The notes under the pieces were generated by a model, which did no database searches, was not told where the DNA came from, and saw only the letters and a list, made by a program, of their open reading frames with translations. 64,000 nt of DNA from Tillus elongatus (lineage: Eukaryota; Arthropoda; Insecta; Coleoptera; Cleridae), in contig OZ023269.1 in assembly GCA_964006375.1 (NCBI GenBank), positions 3,472,001-3,536,000 on the forward strand, given 5' to 3'. Shown piece by piece: positions 47,331 to 60,499 of this stretch. Position 1 is the stretch's first letter; each line of letters opens with the position of its first letter. The translations under genes and the position numbers were made by a program.

Positions 47331-48260
47331 AATAGGTTTGAAATTGGTCACGTGGCAACCAGTTAGAATTAAAGTTAAAGCCAGGATATGGCAACTAGCG
47401 CTTCGGCAGCAGCCAGTTAAGAGTTGCTGAGTTAGTGCATCAGCTATCAACACTGGCGCGCGATACTGTGAACCGGAAGTGTTTTCCCGGAATTTGGGTT
47501 TAATTTATGCAATTACTGGCCGCCCTGTTCTCATACTGATTATACTGAGCAGCAAGTAGCAACACTCACCCTGACTGATGATAGTGGCAATGTACACAAT
47601 GCCGATAGCCAGGTAGCGGTTATGCTGCTTCCTTCTCATGCTCCTCTAAATCTACTCGACTGCAGACTGTTAAATCTGAGATGCGATGCCGAAAAGTTTA
47701 GATCTTTGTCTACCACAACTGAGATAAATTAGAGTTTCAACTTCTATACTGGATGCATCTGCACTATCGTAACACTTCAAAACAGCTGATGAGGCATAAC
47801 GCTAGTCCTGTTAATCCTACAAGTCCTGCGGAAAGTGCGATCACTTAGCAAGTGCTCAGTTTTGGGGTATCAGGGGTTAAATTTCAAAGTTGGGAGACGC
47901 AAAGCACGAGGCGAGCGCCACGCGATGTAGGCACGAGATATAGGGGTCGCGTAACTTATCCGTCTTTGAACGCAGCCAGACTGAAACTGTTCGCAAACAC
48001 TAAACTGAAAATGATTTGAAACTCCAACTCCGGCGCCAGGACGATACGACGGTCTGAACCCCAGTTCGCCGGTTGGTCGGTGTTTTAGTGCGCGCTGACG
48101 CTGTTGGGCCGTTACCGCGTGTATCTCTCTACTTGTATCTGTAGGTTTAGATCTGGATGGCAAGATAGCACATGGTGCATGCCCCATGCCTCATGGCTCA
48201 ACGATCCTAAGCTGAACCAGCCAAGAAAGACCACAACTTCCGACGTCAATCATTGATCTC
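47330..48260 (-). promoter_or_regulatory. GC-richer island, candidate promoter and 5' UTR
   Basis: GC content rises visibly against the surroundings and no window repeat occurs here. On the minus strand initiator-like TCAGTTTAG and TCAGTCTGG occur at about 47960-48020, upstream of the candidate first exon at 47570-47639. The ORF at 47870-48187 on the minus strand is Arg/Pro-rich and unrecognised, probably an open frame in GC-rich DNA. Confidence 0.4.
47570..47639 (-). CDS. Candidate first coding exon with signal-anchor-like N-terminus
   Basis: The minus-strand ATG at 47639 opens MRRKQHNRYLAIGIVYIATI and continues three residues to a splice donor. The exon ends in G at 47570, followed by GTGAGT (47569-47564), giving a phase-1 intron. 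A basic start followed by a hydrophobic stretch fits a signal peptide or anchor, and phase-1 introns just behind signal sequences are common in secreted and cell-surface proteins. It lies in a repeat-free, GC-richer island. The remaining exons are not identified, so the product is unknown. Confidence 0.4.
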
Positions 48261-48261
48261 A

Positions 48262-49180
48262 CGTTATTTGTATATGACAGTTCTCTCCAGTAATATATCG
48301 TTGTGCTTACGTTAACAACTTACTGTGCTGCTTAAGAACTCCAAAAAAAAACTTAGAAATATCTTACTTTCACAACTTTTACCTTTGATAAATAGATTTG
48401 ACTGCGCCACTTATTTCTTCTGTTTCTTCGCTTTTAAAAATATATACGTCGTAAATAATAGCTTGTAATGCTACATGATACTTTATATAAACTTTTTAAC
48501 AAAAAACGAGACTTTTGTTTCTCTTATGTATTATAACAAACACTATTATCGTAAGTATAGGATGTTCAAGATAACATTCCCTATCACGTTTTCTGTAAAA
48601 CTCCAAGAGATACACACAATTATTAAATACAAAAGCCCCTTGTATTGACGCAGTCTTATATAATAACACTTGCATGTATACAGATGGTTCATTTCATGGA
48701 TATCGCAATCAACTGTGCTGTTTTAAATAGATCACCTTGTATATTATTACATATTTGAATTCTACATAAATTTTAGTACAAATTGACCCAAGTTGCATAA
48801 AAGCTATCTTTACGTGTTTGAAATAAATGACATTATCCTAAAAAAAATCGGATTAGCATTACATGGATAAGTAAGTCAAATTTTCATTTTTCGTCAGCTT
48901 TTGTTGTTTGCCGTGAGACAAGTTGTATTATGTTATTTTACCTATAATTGTTGTCAGTGACGATATAATAATTGTTGTACTAACCAATTAACATAGTTAT
49001 TTATTGTAAAAGACACCAAAAACGCTTTATAGCCGTGCAGATAAACTAGAGCTATATAGATTTTGTTTATCTAATAATAGAAGCTCAGCTTTCGCTCTGA
49101 AAGATATAATAATAATAATGTTCATTTGCCTAAATACAACATTTTGTACAATTTAACAAGAGCAAAAATAAGACTAAAAA
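48262..49180. other. No recognised gene
   Basis: AT-rich, low-repeat sequence upstream of the candidate minus-strand exon. No further features seen. Confidence 0.5.
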
Positions 49181-49182
49181 AG

Positions 49183-49495
49183 GCTGTACGCAGCAAGTGC
49201 GTTATGGTAGTGAATTTTCATGAAAATGCTTTTAATAGCAAATACGTGTGTTCTCTTTTAAGAAAGCAGGCATCAAATTAGTTACCAGTATAAGCAATAC
49301 ACTGAAAACAATGTGCCATGTTTCATCAAATAACTTTATTGTTTGAAAATGTACAAAAATTTCCGAAAGTAAACGTCAAGTGTTCCCGATAATACTCGTT
49401 TCTTGGTCAACCTTATACGTTAATAGGAAATTTCGCTTTTAAAATTTGAAACATTTAATCAAAATTCGCTACCATAACGCACTTGTTGCGTCCAG
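49183..49495. repeat. M element copy
   Basis: The ends are GTACGCAGCAAGTGCGTTAT and the inverted CGCACTTGTTGCGTCCAG, with a complete interior. Confidence 0.85.
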
Positions 49496-49584
49496 AATTG
49501 CTTTACTTACAAACATGCATTATATTTCAATGGAAAATGCAAAAATGTAATAACTTAAAAAAACTACTACTATGACTAAAAAAA

Positions 49585-49913
49585 GCCTGGGCGCAACAAG
49601 TGCGTTATGGTAGTGAATTTTCATAGAAATAATCTGCCACAAAATATTTTTTTTCTTGTAACATAGAAATCTAGATTTTGGTGTATAGTTTATTTTTTAT
49701 ATCTTAAAACAATCTACCAAATTTGGTTATCATAGCTTTTTAATTTTTTGAGATACAAAAATTTTTCGAATCAAAACTCAACATTTTCCCGAAAAACCTC
49801 GTCCGATTTTCCAGATTAACTAAACTAGCCAAGCCATTTACAAAAGGAAGGTACACGACAAATTTTACACGGATCTCGTCATTAGTGAATTTTTTTAAGA
49901 AAATTCACTAAAA
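49585..49913 (-). mobile_element. Minimal T element: M-type end, R module, hairpin
   Basis: CCTGGGCGCAACAAGTGCG opens it. A single R unit (CTCGTCCGATTTTCCAGATT) is followed directly by GATCTCGTCATTAGTGAATT and the hairpin at 49882-49909. The L module and microsatellite are absent, so this is an internal deletion form. Confidence 0.8.
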
Positions 49914-49929
49914 GACATTTCTATTATGC

Positions 49930-50658
<729 letters not shown>

Positions 50659-50669
50659 ACTTTTTCTAG

Positions 50670-50765
50670 TCTCAAGTGCTTCAGGACTAGAAGATTATCT
50701 TGTCAAACGCGACTCTGTTATAAATGACTTGAGAAAACTATTGAACATGAATCCCAAAATCCAAG
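50670..50765 (+). CDS. Exon-like open segment directly behind an M-type end
   Basis: CTTTTTCTAG precedes a 96-bp segment that is open in one frame (SSASGLEDYLVKRDSVINDL, then RKLLNMNPKIQ) and followed by GTTAGT. Both boundaries would be phase 1. The segment is not part of the repeat families here. It could be a host exon whose polypyrimidine tract is supplied by the transposon end, or a chance open frame. Confidence 0.25.
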
Positions 50766-50855
50766 GTTAGTTTTTTATTTGCGCAAAACAAAATTGAAAA
50801 ACATAATCAATGTGCATATTGGTAAAGGGTTAAGGTAAGGAAAAAAAAAACTTAC

Positions 50856-50894
50856 AACGTAGCAGAGAAGCCCATTACTTCCAGCGCCAACCAT
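50856..50894 (-). CDS. Candidate first coding exon, minus strand
   Basis: ATG at 50894 opens MVGAGSNGLLCYV, then the donor GTAAG (50855-50851) follows in phase 0. A short upstream ORF beginning MVPGSGMGMVF lies in another frame. The sequence is repeat-free and lies back to back with the plus-strand candidate exon at 51521. No product can be named. Confidence 0.3.
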
Positions 50895-50899
50895 TAAGG

Positions 50900-51520
50900 A
50901 ACACCATACCCATGCCGGATCCTGGAACCATAACAAGTCCACATGCACTAACTAAAACACTAATATTTTAACGAGGTGATTGCTTTATTTCGTTAACACT
51001 TATTTTAAAACGCAAAAAGTTGTAAGCACGCACAAAACACTCGATATGCCGGTTGTTTTCAAATTTGCGGGCGTTTAAGCTGAACGAAAGGTCATTGAAC
51101 TATAATAGCCTACAAACATTTCGAAAATCAAACAGCCGCGCACCTCAAAAAGAAAAAACACGCGAGACCGGCGACTGGAAGCTGTGAAAATTACAGAATG
51201 AAATAATAATTCAGACAATAAATTAATTAAAATCAATTTAAAGTAGTATTAAACCCCCAGAGACGCTTCCACGTCAAACTTCCATGATAAACTGAATGAC
51301 AGATGGATCATAGGTAACCAGATTAGGGAAAGAATTTTATCTGAATTGTTTTTGTTATTACACGTACAACAGTGACAACTCGATTTTTATCTGAGGTGGC
51401 GTTTTTTGCTCATAACCTTATCTCGTTTCAGCTTCTGTGTGCTCTAGCGAATGTATTATTAACAAGTCGTTATTGTAGTGTAAAATTAAATTTTAGTAAA
51501 TGTAGTTTTGATCAAGCAGA
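50900..51520. promoter_or_regulatory. Candidate bidirectional promoter region
   Basis: About 620 bp free of the window's repeats separates two outward-facing candidate first exons. It contains moderately GC-rich patches (GCGCACCTCAAAAAGAAAAA; GAGACCGGCGACTGGAAGC). No TATA element is convincing. Confidence 0.3.
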
Positions 51521-51572
51521 ATGAAAAGAAGTGAATTTATTGAGTGGGGAGTAATACTGTGTTGTATACTGG
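51521..51572 (+). CDS. Candidate first coding exon with signal-like N-terminus
   Basis: ATG at 51521 opens MKRSEFIEWGVILCCIL, a basic start then a hydrophobic run. One base G remains before the donor GTGAGT (51573-51578), so the intron would be phase 1. The arrangement (charged start, hydrophobic run, G then GTGAGT) parallels the minus-strand exon at 47570. Downstream exons are not found in the repeat-filled sequence to the right, so either the intron is long or this is chance. Confidence 0.35.
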
Positions 51573-51734
51573 GTGAGTGTTTGAAAATAATCATGTTATA
51601 TTCTATAAATTATTTAATTATCAACATATTATGTAAAATAATTCAAACACTTTATTTAAAAGGTTAAAATGGTGTATCTGCTTGTCATAATAACATTACT
51701 TAAAGCACTAGGGATATACTGTTAGTTTTGTTTT

Positions 51735-52225
<491 letters not shown>

Positions 52226-52226
52226 A

Positions 52227-53060
<834 letters not shown>

Positions 53061-53073
53061 GAATGTTATTTAT

Positions 53074-53895
53074 TTATATACTTTTAAAAATTTTACATAC
53101 ATTATTATTATTTGATCGAGAATAATCTTTAGCACTTATCGTTCCACAATCTGTCGGAATAATTGAATGGAATTTCTGTGTACCCGGGATTGATCTGGCA
53201 GTTGCGTATCGCAAGTCTAATTTTTCTTTTGCATCAAAATAACGTTGCTCTGGTAAAAATCTAACTGCAATGTTTGGTAATTTGCTCGGTTTAGATGCCA
53301 ATTCATACAGTTCATGAGCTGTTGTTGTTTGCTTATTTTCTTGTCGTTGCCATTATTTTTATTGTCCCTCCAATACCATCACATAGTCCCTTATCATGAG
53401 CTTTTTTACCTTGGGGAAAAAGTACCCTGAAAATATTGTGTGTGTTTTTATTTCTTTAACGTCGGCCTATTACCGCGACTATGGCCAATCACCGACGCCA
53501 GGGAGCAGTTTCACCTCACTATCCTGGATATTTTGCCGAACCCCTGCCTTTCTGTAAGGAGGGTAGGGATCTTTAACGTGCCCAACATCACATGGACACG
53601 GGACGTACGGTTTTACGCCCCCTCCGAAGGGCAGAGCGTGCAGACATTCAACTTGCTCAAATACAATGCCACAACCTCGGTTGGTGTTAATTGTACAGTA
53701 TGTACTGAAAAAGTGAAATAAATACCCTGGGATCGAGCCCAGTACCCTTCGGTTCAGAGGCACACGTTCTTACCACTAAACCACCGAGGCTCTGACCCTG
53801 AAAATTGATTCTAGCAGCTGTAATTTGGGCTCATCTGAATAAAAATCCGAACGTACAAAAACTGTTGCCTCTTTATAAGCGACGTTTCTTTTTTT
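53074..53895 (-). pseudogene. Orphan insect protein relic split by a SINE
   Basis: On the minus strand a frame reads NVAYKEATVFVRSDFYSDEP, then KLQLLESIFRVLFPQ. It is interrupted by the SINE and resumes GKKAHDKGLCDGIGGTIK. After one frameshift near 53340 it gives TTTAHELYELASKPSKLPNI and YATARSIPGTQKFHSIIPTD. The motif pair HxKGxCDGIGGTxK ... ATxxIPGTxxFHS recurs in uncharacterised repetitive insect proteins as I recall. I cannot name a function. Removing the SINE and one copy of its 11-bp duplication restores the frame exactly. Confidence 0.6.
53435..53794 (-). mobile_element. tRNA-headed SINE, copy 2, with target duplication
   Basis: The minus-strand head has A box TGGTTTAGTGGTAAGAACG and B box GGGCTCGATCCC at tRNA-like spacing (43 bases). 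Body and tail match copy 1 at 32086-32444. ACCCTGAAAAT is duplicated at 53424-53434 and 53795-53805. Confidence 0.9.
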
Positions 53896-53899
53896 ATAT

Positions 53900-54420
53900 G
53901 AAAATTAGCTAAGATGATAAATTAATCTTTGTAAAGTGTGATAATTTTACTGTTGTTTTAGAAGTTGTGAAATATTGTATGCAAGCGCATACAACATAAA
54001 CGATATAACTTTAATTTGTGCAATTACATTGTTATCATGCTGGTTTTTATGATTACCTCGTGAATTAAACTTTACGATAAGGATATTCTCATTTGTAATA
54101 TCAAATAATGAATCTTGTTTGCTTTATTACATAGTAACTGCAACTATTAATTTATATATTTGAAATATCATTAGGTTTGTGTAGGTAATAAGACTAAAAA
54201 TTGGCGACTGATTGTTTTAACTACAAACAAATTTTTTCTTTGAATTTATAAACAATGTTTGCCTAATATTGAAACAAATTAAAAACTTCCTTAACCGCAC
54301 TGTATAAAATATGCTCCTTTTACAATACAATAACGTACCTCGAGCAAACCATATTATATGGTACATCTTTGAAAATAAGTTTATGCTGTAATTATTCCTG
54401 TAGATAAGTTTTTTGTTATG
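53900..54420. other. No recognised gene
   Basis: AT-rich, unassigned sequence. Confidence 0.5.
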
Positions 54421-54431
54421 TGACGGGGTGG

Positions 54432-55120
54432 CAGGGGCGGCTCCCCAATAAGTGCGCCCGTGCGCACGCACTGTCGCCTGCCGTGGAAAAAAAAATCAAG
54501 ATTTTTGCTATGCTATATTTTAATACATTTTTATTTGTTTTTTACCTCCTGCATTCCTGCATTCAACAAACAAAATTAGTATATCGAGGATCGCAGAGTC
54601 GGCAGCCATTAATACAGCATCAGAATAAGTATAGTGTTAATGGTTGGTTGCAGATCTATCGTTATATACATCCATATCCAAATATCCATATATAAATCAG
54701 TCGCTGGCGTTGTGTATTTTTCGGCGCTCTTGAGGAAATGGGATATTTCAATGGGAAATGATCGAGTATCATCGTCGAAAACGACCGAATAAGCAATCTG
54801 GTGTGCGCTCTCAAATTCATCACTTGCAGTTTGCAGTGGAATTTTGGCAGAGTGTGTCTGTGTCTAGCATGTGTTTAGTAATTTTCGTGTAGTGCTGCGC
54901 GTCAGATATATTTTAATTAGCTCATTTCGTTGTTGTTTACATGTTCTAACAAGACAATTATTATTATTATGATAGCTACCACTTCGGGTTGCTTAATAAA
55001 TGGACAAAATAATTGTGATACTGTGATTAATTCAGTGGATAATGTTATAAATTTAAAAGTTAACTTTTGAAGGGACTTTTTAACTACTATAACTTATAAC
55101 TTACTAGAGGAAAACTTGGT
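54432..55120 (+). mobile_element. hAT-like 5' terminus and leader, truncated
   Basis: CAGGGGCGGCTCCCC at 54432 is a typical hAT inverted-repeat start, and a GC-rich subterminal block (AAGTGCGCCCGTGCGCACGC) follows. A leader of about 600 bp includes a small ORF at 54969-55070 and a GTAAGT at about 55116. The transposase is absent. Sequence switches to a T element at 55207. Confidence 0.45.
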
Positions 55121-55338
55121 AAGTATAGTTAATAATTATTAAGTTTAGTTAGTTTAGTAAGTAGGTTCTTTTATAATACATTTTCTTGGAAAAAATAGGC
55201 GAGCCCTTCATTTTTAGTGAATTTTTATTTAAAAAATTCACTAATAGAAGGTATCGATGGAGAGACTTTGCAAAAATGTTTTCAAATGAGCGCGAACTAG
55301 GACCCCTAGAACCCATATCCGGGGTCAGGTCAGGTCAG

Positions 55339-55702
<364 letters not shown>

Positions 55703-55933
55703 AGGAAAATTTTGAGTTTTGTTTAAAAAAAATGTTTTTCTCCGAAAATTACAAAGCTATTTAAATGAAATTGGGTGTATATGTTGCCTTGTACAAGGCC
55801 TTACCACACACTAAAATTCAACTTTCTAGATTTTTATAAAATTGACTTATTCAAATTTTGAGTTTTCTTTTGAAAAAATTTTTTTCCGAAAATTACAAAG
55901 TTATTTTGATGAAATTTGGTGGATATGTTTTCC

Positions 55934-57245
55934 ATTAACGTTACCTCATATTATATTTGAGTTTTATCGAATTTGGCGAACTTTCATTTTTTCGCAATTT
56001 TTCCAATTGAGCCAAATTTTTTTTGTCTGAGATTAAGCTTAAATTGTGTCTGCTTATACTTTAAACTTAGCTAAATGTCGGAGTAAAATCAGTTCTTATG
56101 TAACTCAAGAATTTTTCAATGTAGAGAGGTTTGAAAACTGTCTCAAAAAAACAAAAATAATTTTCTACAAAAACTATTACAATTCTAAAACTATTGCAAA
56201 TATCGAGTTACAGATTATTTGATTTTTATCTATTAACGTTACTTCATATTATATTTGAGTTTTATCGAATTTGGCGGACTTTCATTTTTTCATAATTTTT
56301 CGTGTTCTTTTTTGAGCCAAAATTTTTTTGGTCTGAGATTAAGCTCAAATTGTGTCTGCTTATACTTTAAACTTAGTTAAATGTCGGAGTAAAATCAGTT
56401 CTTATGTAACTCAAGAATTTTTCAATGTAAAGAGGTTTGAAGACTGTCCCAAAAAAACAAAAATATTTTTTTTTACAAAAACTATCACAATTCTAAAACT
56501 ATTGCAAATATCGAGTTACAGATTATTTGATTTTTATCTATTAACGTTACTTCATATTATATTTGAGTTTTATCGAATTTGGCGGACTTTCATTTTTTCG
56601 CAATTTTTCCATACTATAAGTCGTGTTCTTTTTTGAGCCAAAATTTTTTTTGTCTGAGATTAAGCTCAAATTGTGTCTGCTTATACTTTAAACTTTGCTA
56701 AATGTCGGAGTAAAATCAGTTCATATGTAACTCGAGAATTTTTCAATGTAGAGAGGTTTGAAAACTGTCTCAAAAAACAAAAATAATTTTCTACAAAAAC
56801 TATTACAATTCTAAAACTATTGCACATATCGAGTTACAGATTATTTGATTTGCATCTATTAACGTTACTTCATATTATATTTGAGTTTTATCGAATTTGG
56901 CGGACTTTCATTTGTTCGCAATGTTTCCATACAATAAGTCGTGTTCTTTTTTGAGCCAAAATTTTTTTTGTCTGAGATTAAGCTCAAATTGTGTCTGCTT
57001 ATACTTTAAACTTAGCTAAATGTCGGAGTAAAATCAGTTCTTATGTAACTCAAGAATTTTTCAATGTAGAGAGGTTTGAAGACTGTCTCAAAAAAAAAAT
57101 AATTTTCTACAAAAACTATTACAATTCTAAAACTATTGCAAATATCGAGTTACAGATTATTTGATTTTTATCTATTAACGTTACTTTATATTATATTTGA
57201 GTTTTATCGAATTTGGCGGACTTTCATTTTTTCGCAATTTTTCCA

Positions 57246-57317
<72 letters not shown>

Positions 57318-57380
57318 TAGAAAAATTGTGTTCTTTTTTAAGCCAATACTTTTTTTGTCTGAGATTAAGCTCAAAAGGGA
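55934..57380. repeat. ~300-318-bp tandem array, five units
   Basis: ATTAACGTTAC starts at 55934, 56232, 56540, 56858 and 57174. Shared landmarks are TCTGAGATTAAGCTCAAATT and TAAATGTCGGAGTAAAATCA. Some units lack about 15 bp around CCATACTATAAGTCG. The last unit is split by a TA tract (57249-57314) and cut short. Confidence 0.93.
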
Positions 57381-57540
57381 AGGCCCTACTATACACCAAA
57401 ATTCAACTTTCTAAGTTTGTAGAAACCTGAGTTATTCAAATTTGAAGCATTTAATAAAAATTCACTACCATAACGCACTTCCTGCATCCCGAACTTTTTT
57501 TTCTTGCGCATCCCCAATGCATTAAGGCACGAGCCGCTAC

Positions 57541-58193
57541 TGCGGGGTGGATAGGTTGTTAGTGGTTCGTTCATCACACCGCATAATTAAATAAATAAAT
57601 AAATATACTTATATTAATAACAGGCTAATAAAACATAGGTGCAACACTTAATTAACCAGATACTGCCAATAATAGTTCCCGTAAACTTCTTGCGTACCCT
57701 GAGCACCCTCACACTCTACACTCCCTTCTTCAAGCCCTCTATTGGCGTGAACAGCATCGACACTTCTCCGTTAGTGTTGAGTTGTCACGTTGTTGCGTTA
57801 CATCTTTCTAAACAAACACTGAGCAAACTGGAACACATTGGCAACGTTGCGCAGTAGCGGCGAAAGACCGTTGAAAAATCCAGACAGTAAGCTTGAAACT
57901 TGAAGAGATGGAAGGAAATGGGAAGCGGGAAGCAACCATAACACAAAGATACAAAGCAGCGTACAAATGCTGAACAGGTATCTTGCCTTGGACACTGAGC
58001 AGGTTGATAAATAGACAGCGTCGTAATATACTTAATTGCAGACAAAAACCTAGTGTTTTATGGGCCCCACGTTGAGCGCCAGTTTATGACGGGGTGGATA
58101 GGTTGTTAGGGGTTCGTTCATCACACCGCATAATTAGATAAATAAATACATATATTGATATTAATAACAAGCTAATAAAACGTAGGTGCAACA
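57541..58193 (-). mobile_element. TRIM-like miniature LTR element with tRNA-Lys primer site
   Basis: Direct repeats of 106-107 bp (57541-57646 and 58087-58193) flank about 440 bp without coding capacity. Read on the minus strand each repeat begins TGTTGCACC and ends CCCCG(T)CA. Five bases inside the repeat is a primer-binding site (58064-58081). Its complement GCCCCACGTTGAGCGCCA differs by one base from the 3' end of tRNA-Lys(CTT) with CCA. No clear polypurine tract or target duplication is visible. A deleted LTR element is the alternative. Confidence 0.75.
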
Positions 58194-58199
58194 CTTAAT

Positions 58200-58770
58200 T
58201 CCTTAATGCCTTCAGAGGCATATTTTGCAACTATTTTCACAAATAAGAAGAGTAGCAAATCTAAAACAATTTAATATACATTTTATACAATATTTACGAT
58301 TAATAAAACACAATAGTTATACCAATCTTCGCGTTTAAAATCTCCAGTTTGACATTTACAGGAGAACAACTATAAAAATTTCAAAGCATTTTTTCTGGTA
58401 TTTCTTGAAATTTTTGCGGCATGAAAAGATAAACGTTCTCTGTAATGTTTAATAGATTTTGTTTTAACACATTTTGGTATTGCGTCTTCTCTGACTTTTA
58501 GTGGCACTACTTTTTTTTTTCATTAAGTACCTATAACTTTTTGTTCTTTCACCTTAGACACCTAATGGTGCACAGCTTGGCTTTTAGAATGTAAACCAGC
58601 TTGCCAAATTTAGTTGCCATAGGTTTGTTATTTCCGGAAATATGTTTTTTTTAAGAAAACTCAAAATTTTCTCGGAAAACCTAGCTCAATTTTGCTGGAT
58701 AACGAACTTATCCAAGCCACTAATAAATGGAAGGTACCTGCCAAATTTTATAAAAATCGGTCTATTATAT
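58200..58770 (-). repeat. Long R module, truncated by LINE-A junction
   Basis: The R sequence (CTGGATAACGAACTTATCCA) runs to ATCGGTCTATTATATTTTAG and stops at LINE coding sequence. No TA tract. Confidence 0.75.
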
Positions 58771-58772
58771 TT

Positions 58773-60495
58773 TAGACTGTGTTTTGCAAGAAATTTTAGT
58801 AATTCGGTGTTTATATACTTTTCCATCACTTTAGAGATGACTGAAAGGAGAGAAATAGGCCTGTAGTTGCTAGGAAGTGCTTTCGATCCTTTCTTGGGGA
58901 CGGCTTCTACTCGAGCAGTTTTCCAATTACTAGGGAATATGCCTCTATTGTAAGATGTCTGAAACAGACGAGTCAGGACAGGAGCAAGTTCTGGTGCGCA
59001 TTTTTTGAGAACAATTGCTGGGATCTCGTCAAGGCCAGAGGCTTTCCTGGTATTAAGAGAAGAGAGCAACTTTCGTACCTTTCTAGTTTTGAAAATGATA
59101 TCCGTCATTTTATGCGCGACGTTGGGGACTGTTGGTAGTTAAACATTTGGAGATGGGTTGAGAGTAGAATTGCCGGCGAACAACGAGGCAAAAAGTTCAA
59201 CCTTGCCCAGGGCGGTAGAAACAATTTCATCCCCTGAGACAAGAGGTGGGAACGTGCTCTTGCAGAAATTATTCCCAATAGATTCAGCAAGAGTCCAGAA
59301 GGGTTTGCTGCCGCTGGAGCTTAAGAGAACTTTGTTTTTGATGTGGTTATTAAACGAGTTTTTTGCCTCAGAAAGAATGCGTACATAGCGGTTTCTTGCG
59401 TCCTTAAATGCTTGACGGTTTCCTTTAATGGGATTGTGTAGAAGCTTTTTGTGAGCTTTGACCTTTAAAAGTCTGGCCTTGTCACAGGATTTAGAGAACC
59501 AGGGCTTTTGAGTGGCTGCAGAGGTTTTCTGTCTACGTAGAATAAATAATTCCATGCCAGCATGGATAATTTCGGTGACGTTTTGTGAGATATCAGAGGG
59601 CTCAGGATGAGAGAAGCAGACAGACGCCCATGGAAATGAGGAGAAGTAATCTCGCATTTCGTCCCAGGTCGCGGAGTTGTAGTGCCAAACGATACGTGGG
59701 TGTGATGACTGTGTGACCTCGGGTTGCATTGCGCAGGAAGCAGTGACCATGCCGTCGTCTGAGCGACCCAGGTGGGCGGTGACTGATATCTTATAGCAGT
59801 CAGGATTTGTAGTGAGAAGGATATCCAAGGGATTTGAGCTGTGTTGGAATGCGAGGAAAGTAAGTAGGTTGCTGAACCATATTGGCTAAAGAATTGCTGA
59901 CTGCAAAGGCCTCCGCTGCTCTTATTTTTGGATCGGTTTTTGAAGATCCTAGCCATTTCTTATTATGGACATTGAAGTCACCAAGAATAGTGACCTCGGA
60001 GGAAGGATATTCAGAAATCAGATGGTATGTTTTTGCAGAAAGGTAGTCAAAGAGCTGGACAAAGTTGTTGTCAGAAGGTGACCGGTAAATGCAACAGATG
60101 AATTTAGTTGCAGCCCTGAGAGGGAGTTTTATCCATAGTATGTCTTTTCTTCCAGCTTCTAAATTGGGGAGTCTGGTGCAGGGTAGATTGCTACGGACGT
60201 ACGCGCACACGCGTCCATGCAATCTAAAAGAAGTAAGGAGCTCATACTTCGGAAAATTAATGTGATTAGTGGCTGTTTTGGCACTGATTTGAGTTTTGGT
60301 CAGGAAGAGGAGTTGGGGCCTATTAGCCTGGAGGAAATGGTGGACGGAGTTCAGGTTAGAATTTAGGCCACATATATTCGAGAAGGATATTGTAAATCTC
60401 GATGCTGGCGCCTCCTGTACACCCCTCTCCCGGAGATCCGAATGGAGGGGTATTTTGTCTCCGGAATCTTTTGTACAAGGAGGAGCCATCATCAT
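58773..60495 (-). pseudogene. LINE-A 5' half: endonuclease and start of RT
   Basis: The ORF starts at the ATG at 60495. The apurinic-type endonuclease domain reads ISFSNICGLNSNLNS, then LLFLTKTQISAKT (Lys where a catalytic Glu is usual), IYRSPSDNN, TILGDFNVHNKKW and LGRSDDGMV (Asp for the catalytic His of SDH). A frameshift joins two frames at about 59800-59828. One in-frame stop at 59139-59141 precedes MTDIIFKTRKVRKLLSSLNT and the RT fingers (KASGLDEIPAIVLKKCAPEL; NYRPISLLSVISKVMEKYIN). Coding ends at HSL, where an R module begins. Only two lesions over 1.7 kb show it is young. Confidence 0.9.
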
Positions 60496-60499
60496 TTTT

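Noticed and set aside
54421..54431. Solo LTR of the TRIM in front of the hAT-like end
   Set aside because: Only 11 bp (TGACGGGGTGG) match the LTR edge and no primer site lies beside it; chance or a tiny remnant cannot be told apart.
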